From positions 1 to 29,250 of IMG/VR virus record IMGVR_UViG_3300018024_000368: 29,250 nucleotides of DNA. One strand, written 5' to 3'. Both the position numbers and the translations under genes were made by a program. This DNA comes from a virus. Below are positions 28,060-29,250 of this stretch, in pieces. Position 1 is the first letter of the stretch. Each line of letters opens with the position of its first letter. The notes under the pieces are model-generated. The model was not told the origin of the DNA. It did no database searches and saw only the letters and a list, made by a program, of their open reading frames with translations.

Positions 28060-28697
28060 CGGGTGGCCCGCGCCTCCTCGATCTCGATTGCCCATTCCCG
28101 GAGGTCATGCTGCATCTCGTCGCCCGGCTCTATCGGCTCATGGAGCGCATCCCCCAGCATGCGGAGGTGGGTGTCCATGAGATCCAGGAAGTCCGCGATC
28201 CGGCGTAGTTTCCTGGGCTCGATCTCCTCAATCCGCTCCAGGGCGCGGAGGCGTGGGGGGGCCGCCAGGCTGAGCGCCGCGAGCCGCGCTGAGCGCTCCT
28301 CCCGGGTGTGTTCGTCCCACGGCCGCGCATCCGTCTGGAGGTGGGCGAAGAGGGGCAGATCCGCCTGCGCGATGTGCCAGGAGACCTGGCCGGTGGGGAG
28401 GGCGATGTAGACGACCGGCCACCCGACCTCATCGGGGTCGAACCCCAGCCAGGCGGGGAAGAGGCTGGACAGCGCCGCCGCCACCTCATTGCGTTCCCGG
28501 TACGCCTGGTCGCGGCCCGCCTCGCCCGCCATCCGTCCCCTCTCAATGGCGTTGGCGAACCAGCCGAGGAGGGTGTGCTCCTGGTCGTCGTTGCGGACCT
28601 GGATCGGGAACCGCTGCCGGAAGGCCCGCGCCCACACCTGGGCGTCGGTGGTCGCGGTCAACTCCCGGTCACTGATCGGGCGCGTATCAGTGGACAT
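28056..28697 (-). CDS. Phage-type hypothetical protein (213 aa)
   Basis: Central VVYIALPTGQVSWHI with following LPLFAHL and WDEHTREE occurs, as I recall, in phage proteins of unknown function (PTGQVSWHI, then WDGHxTxEKYRR). The N-terminus is helical and the C-terminus an amphipathic helix bundle (LRRIADFLDLMDTHLRMLGDAL). Overlaps the upstream gene by 11 bases. Confidence 0.68.
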   Translation of the reverse strand: MSTDTRPISDRELTATTDAQVWARAFRQRFPIQVRNDDQEHTLLGWFANAIERGRMAGEAGRDQAYRERNEVAAALSSLFPAWLGFDPDEVGWPVVYIALPTGQVSWHIAQADLPLFAHLQTDARPWDEHTREERSARLAALSLAAPPRLRALERIEEIEPRKLRRIADFLDLMDTHLRMLGDALHEPIEPGDEMQHDLREWAIEIEEARATR

Positions 28698-28947
28698 GGA
28701 TGCCTCCGGCGCGGACCGCCGGGTCGATCACGTCGGGCGGCCATGTCCAGCCGGGAGGGACGCGGCCAAGTGGACGGTCCGTCTCCATCGCCTCCCGCGA
28801 GAGTGACTGGTACCCCTCGCAGCCCGAGTGGCCGCAGTGGCAGGGTGCGACCACGCGGCCGAGGAGGCGGAGGCGCTCAACGCTGATCCCGCTCCGCTCC
28901 GCATAGCCCCGCTCAAAGGCCAACGCCCGGAGCGTCTGCCTGCTCAT
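28687..28947 (-). CDS. Small Cys-cluster protein (86 aa)
   Basis: Helical start (LRALAFERGYAERSG) and a compact metal site VVAPCHCGHSGCEGYQS with three Cys and a His, as in other phage small proteins with CxCGxxxCEG. The Pro/Trp-rich tail may be unstructured. Start overlaps the upstream stop by ATGA. Confidence 0.65.
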   Translation of the reverse strand: MSRQTLRALAFERGYAERSGISVERLRLLGRVVAPCHCGHSGCEGYQSLSREAMETDRPLGRVPPGWTWPPDVIDPAVRAGGIHVH

Positions 28948-29234
28948 GTCGCCCCCGCCCGCGCCGTCACGAACTCCTGGATGGCCTCGTGGTAGAGGGC
29001 GATGGCGGCACGGGATGCCCGGACCTCGGCGAGCAGGGTCAGCGTGTCGCGTGCCGCCAGCCTCCTCGCCTGATTGGGATGAGTGCCACTGACGATCTGC
29101 TCCCGCATCTCGAGCGCATCGAGTTCGCCGTCCGTCAACACCGGACGGTCGGGTTCGCCTCGCAGCCTGAGTGCCTCGGACAGCCTCTCCATGAAGCCGT
29201 CGAACTCCTGCCGCTCTTCCGCACCCACGGTCAC
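28944..29234 (-). CDS. Small helical protein (96 aa)
   Basis: Mostly helical and acidic-basic (EERQEFDGFMERLSEALRLR, LTDGELDALEMREQIV, ARDTLTLLAEVRASRAAIAL). The GTG at 29234 follows GGGGGAGAA, a good ribosome site, but the frame stays open to the window edge, so a longer protein is possible. Confidence 0.6.
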   Translation of the reverse strand: MTVGAEERQEFDGFMERLSEALRLRGEPDRPVLTDGELDALEMREQIVSGTHPNQARRLAARDTLTLLAEVRASRAAIALYHEAIQEFVTARAGAT

Positions 29235-29250
29235 CTTCTCCCCCCGACCG

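Noticed and set aside
1-29250. Insertion sequence or integrase
   Set aside because: No transposase or recombinase motif, terminal inverted repeats or target duplications were seen in any frame.

Overview
The window is about 29 kb of very GC-rich DNA (roughly two thirds to three quarters G+C in most genes). Its genes are tightly packed, mostly small, and often joined by ATGA or GTGA start/stop overlaps. There are no housekeeping or metabolic operons. A tail-collar protein, a repeat-built fibre-like protein, an uncharacterised phage RAMP-like family, an orphan DNA methylase, a lone tRNA and dozens of small unknowns point to a tailed phage, prophage or phage-like element. The host is likely a high-GC bacterium. 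The Pro-Thr linkers, GTG starts and leaderless TANNNT promoters would suit Actinomycetota or Chloroflexota, but the sequence alone does not settle this. No large terminase, portal, capsid, polymerase or integrase is visible, so this is part of a larger genome.

Layout. (1) 1-4358, plus strand: end of a membrane protein, a 755-aa repetitive fibre-like protein, a 191-aa tail-collar protein with heptad-spaced HxH motifs, three small coupled genes, then a leaderless pair (Cys/His protein plus SCP2-like protein). (2) 4369-6585, minus strand: unknown protein, two-span membrane protein, RAMP-like protein, a 570-bp G-rich array of GG-N3 steps carrying 19 copies of a GGNNNGTCGG motif, and a small Cys-rich secreted protein. 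(3) 6666-9030: an Xre regulator with a C5-cytosine methylase, a 68-aa protein and a truncated N4/N6 methylase on the minus strand, running into a convergent plus-strand gene. (4) 9151-17374, plus strand: about 23 small genes, many with paired cysteines (zinc-ribbon-like), several single-span membrane proteins, an ASCH-domain protein and a DUF7352-like protein. (5) 17386-20748, minus strand: a 39-aa His/Lys-rich protein, a membrane coiled-coil protein, a small HExxH protein, a MoxR/RuvB-like AAA ATPase and two membrane proteins. (6) 20852-20926: tRNA-Pro(CGG). (7) 21000-29234, minus strand: DUF6527-like protein, permuted NlpC/P60-like hydrolase, small membrane genes, two large secreted or anchored proteins sharing a C-terminal tail, unknown and membrane proteins, an NAD-dependent sugar epimerase, an Xre-like protein, a DnaJ-type zinc protein and phage-type hypotheticals.

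Three patterns tie the window together. Four minus-strand promoters carry a GATCTC box 22-23 nt before a TANNNT -10 box, with the start codon 6-8 nt further on, suggesting one activator or sigma factor runs this gene set. Two convergent gene pairs end inside perfect palindromes that hold both stop codons. The G-rich array fills the space between the stop codon of the RAMP-like gene and one of these promoters; it is the strongest candidate here for something undescribed.
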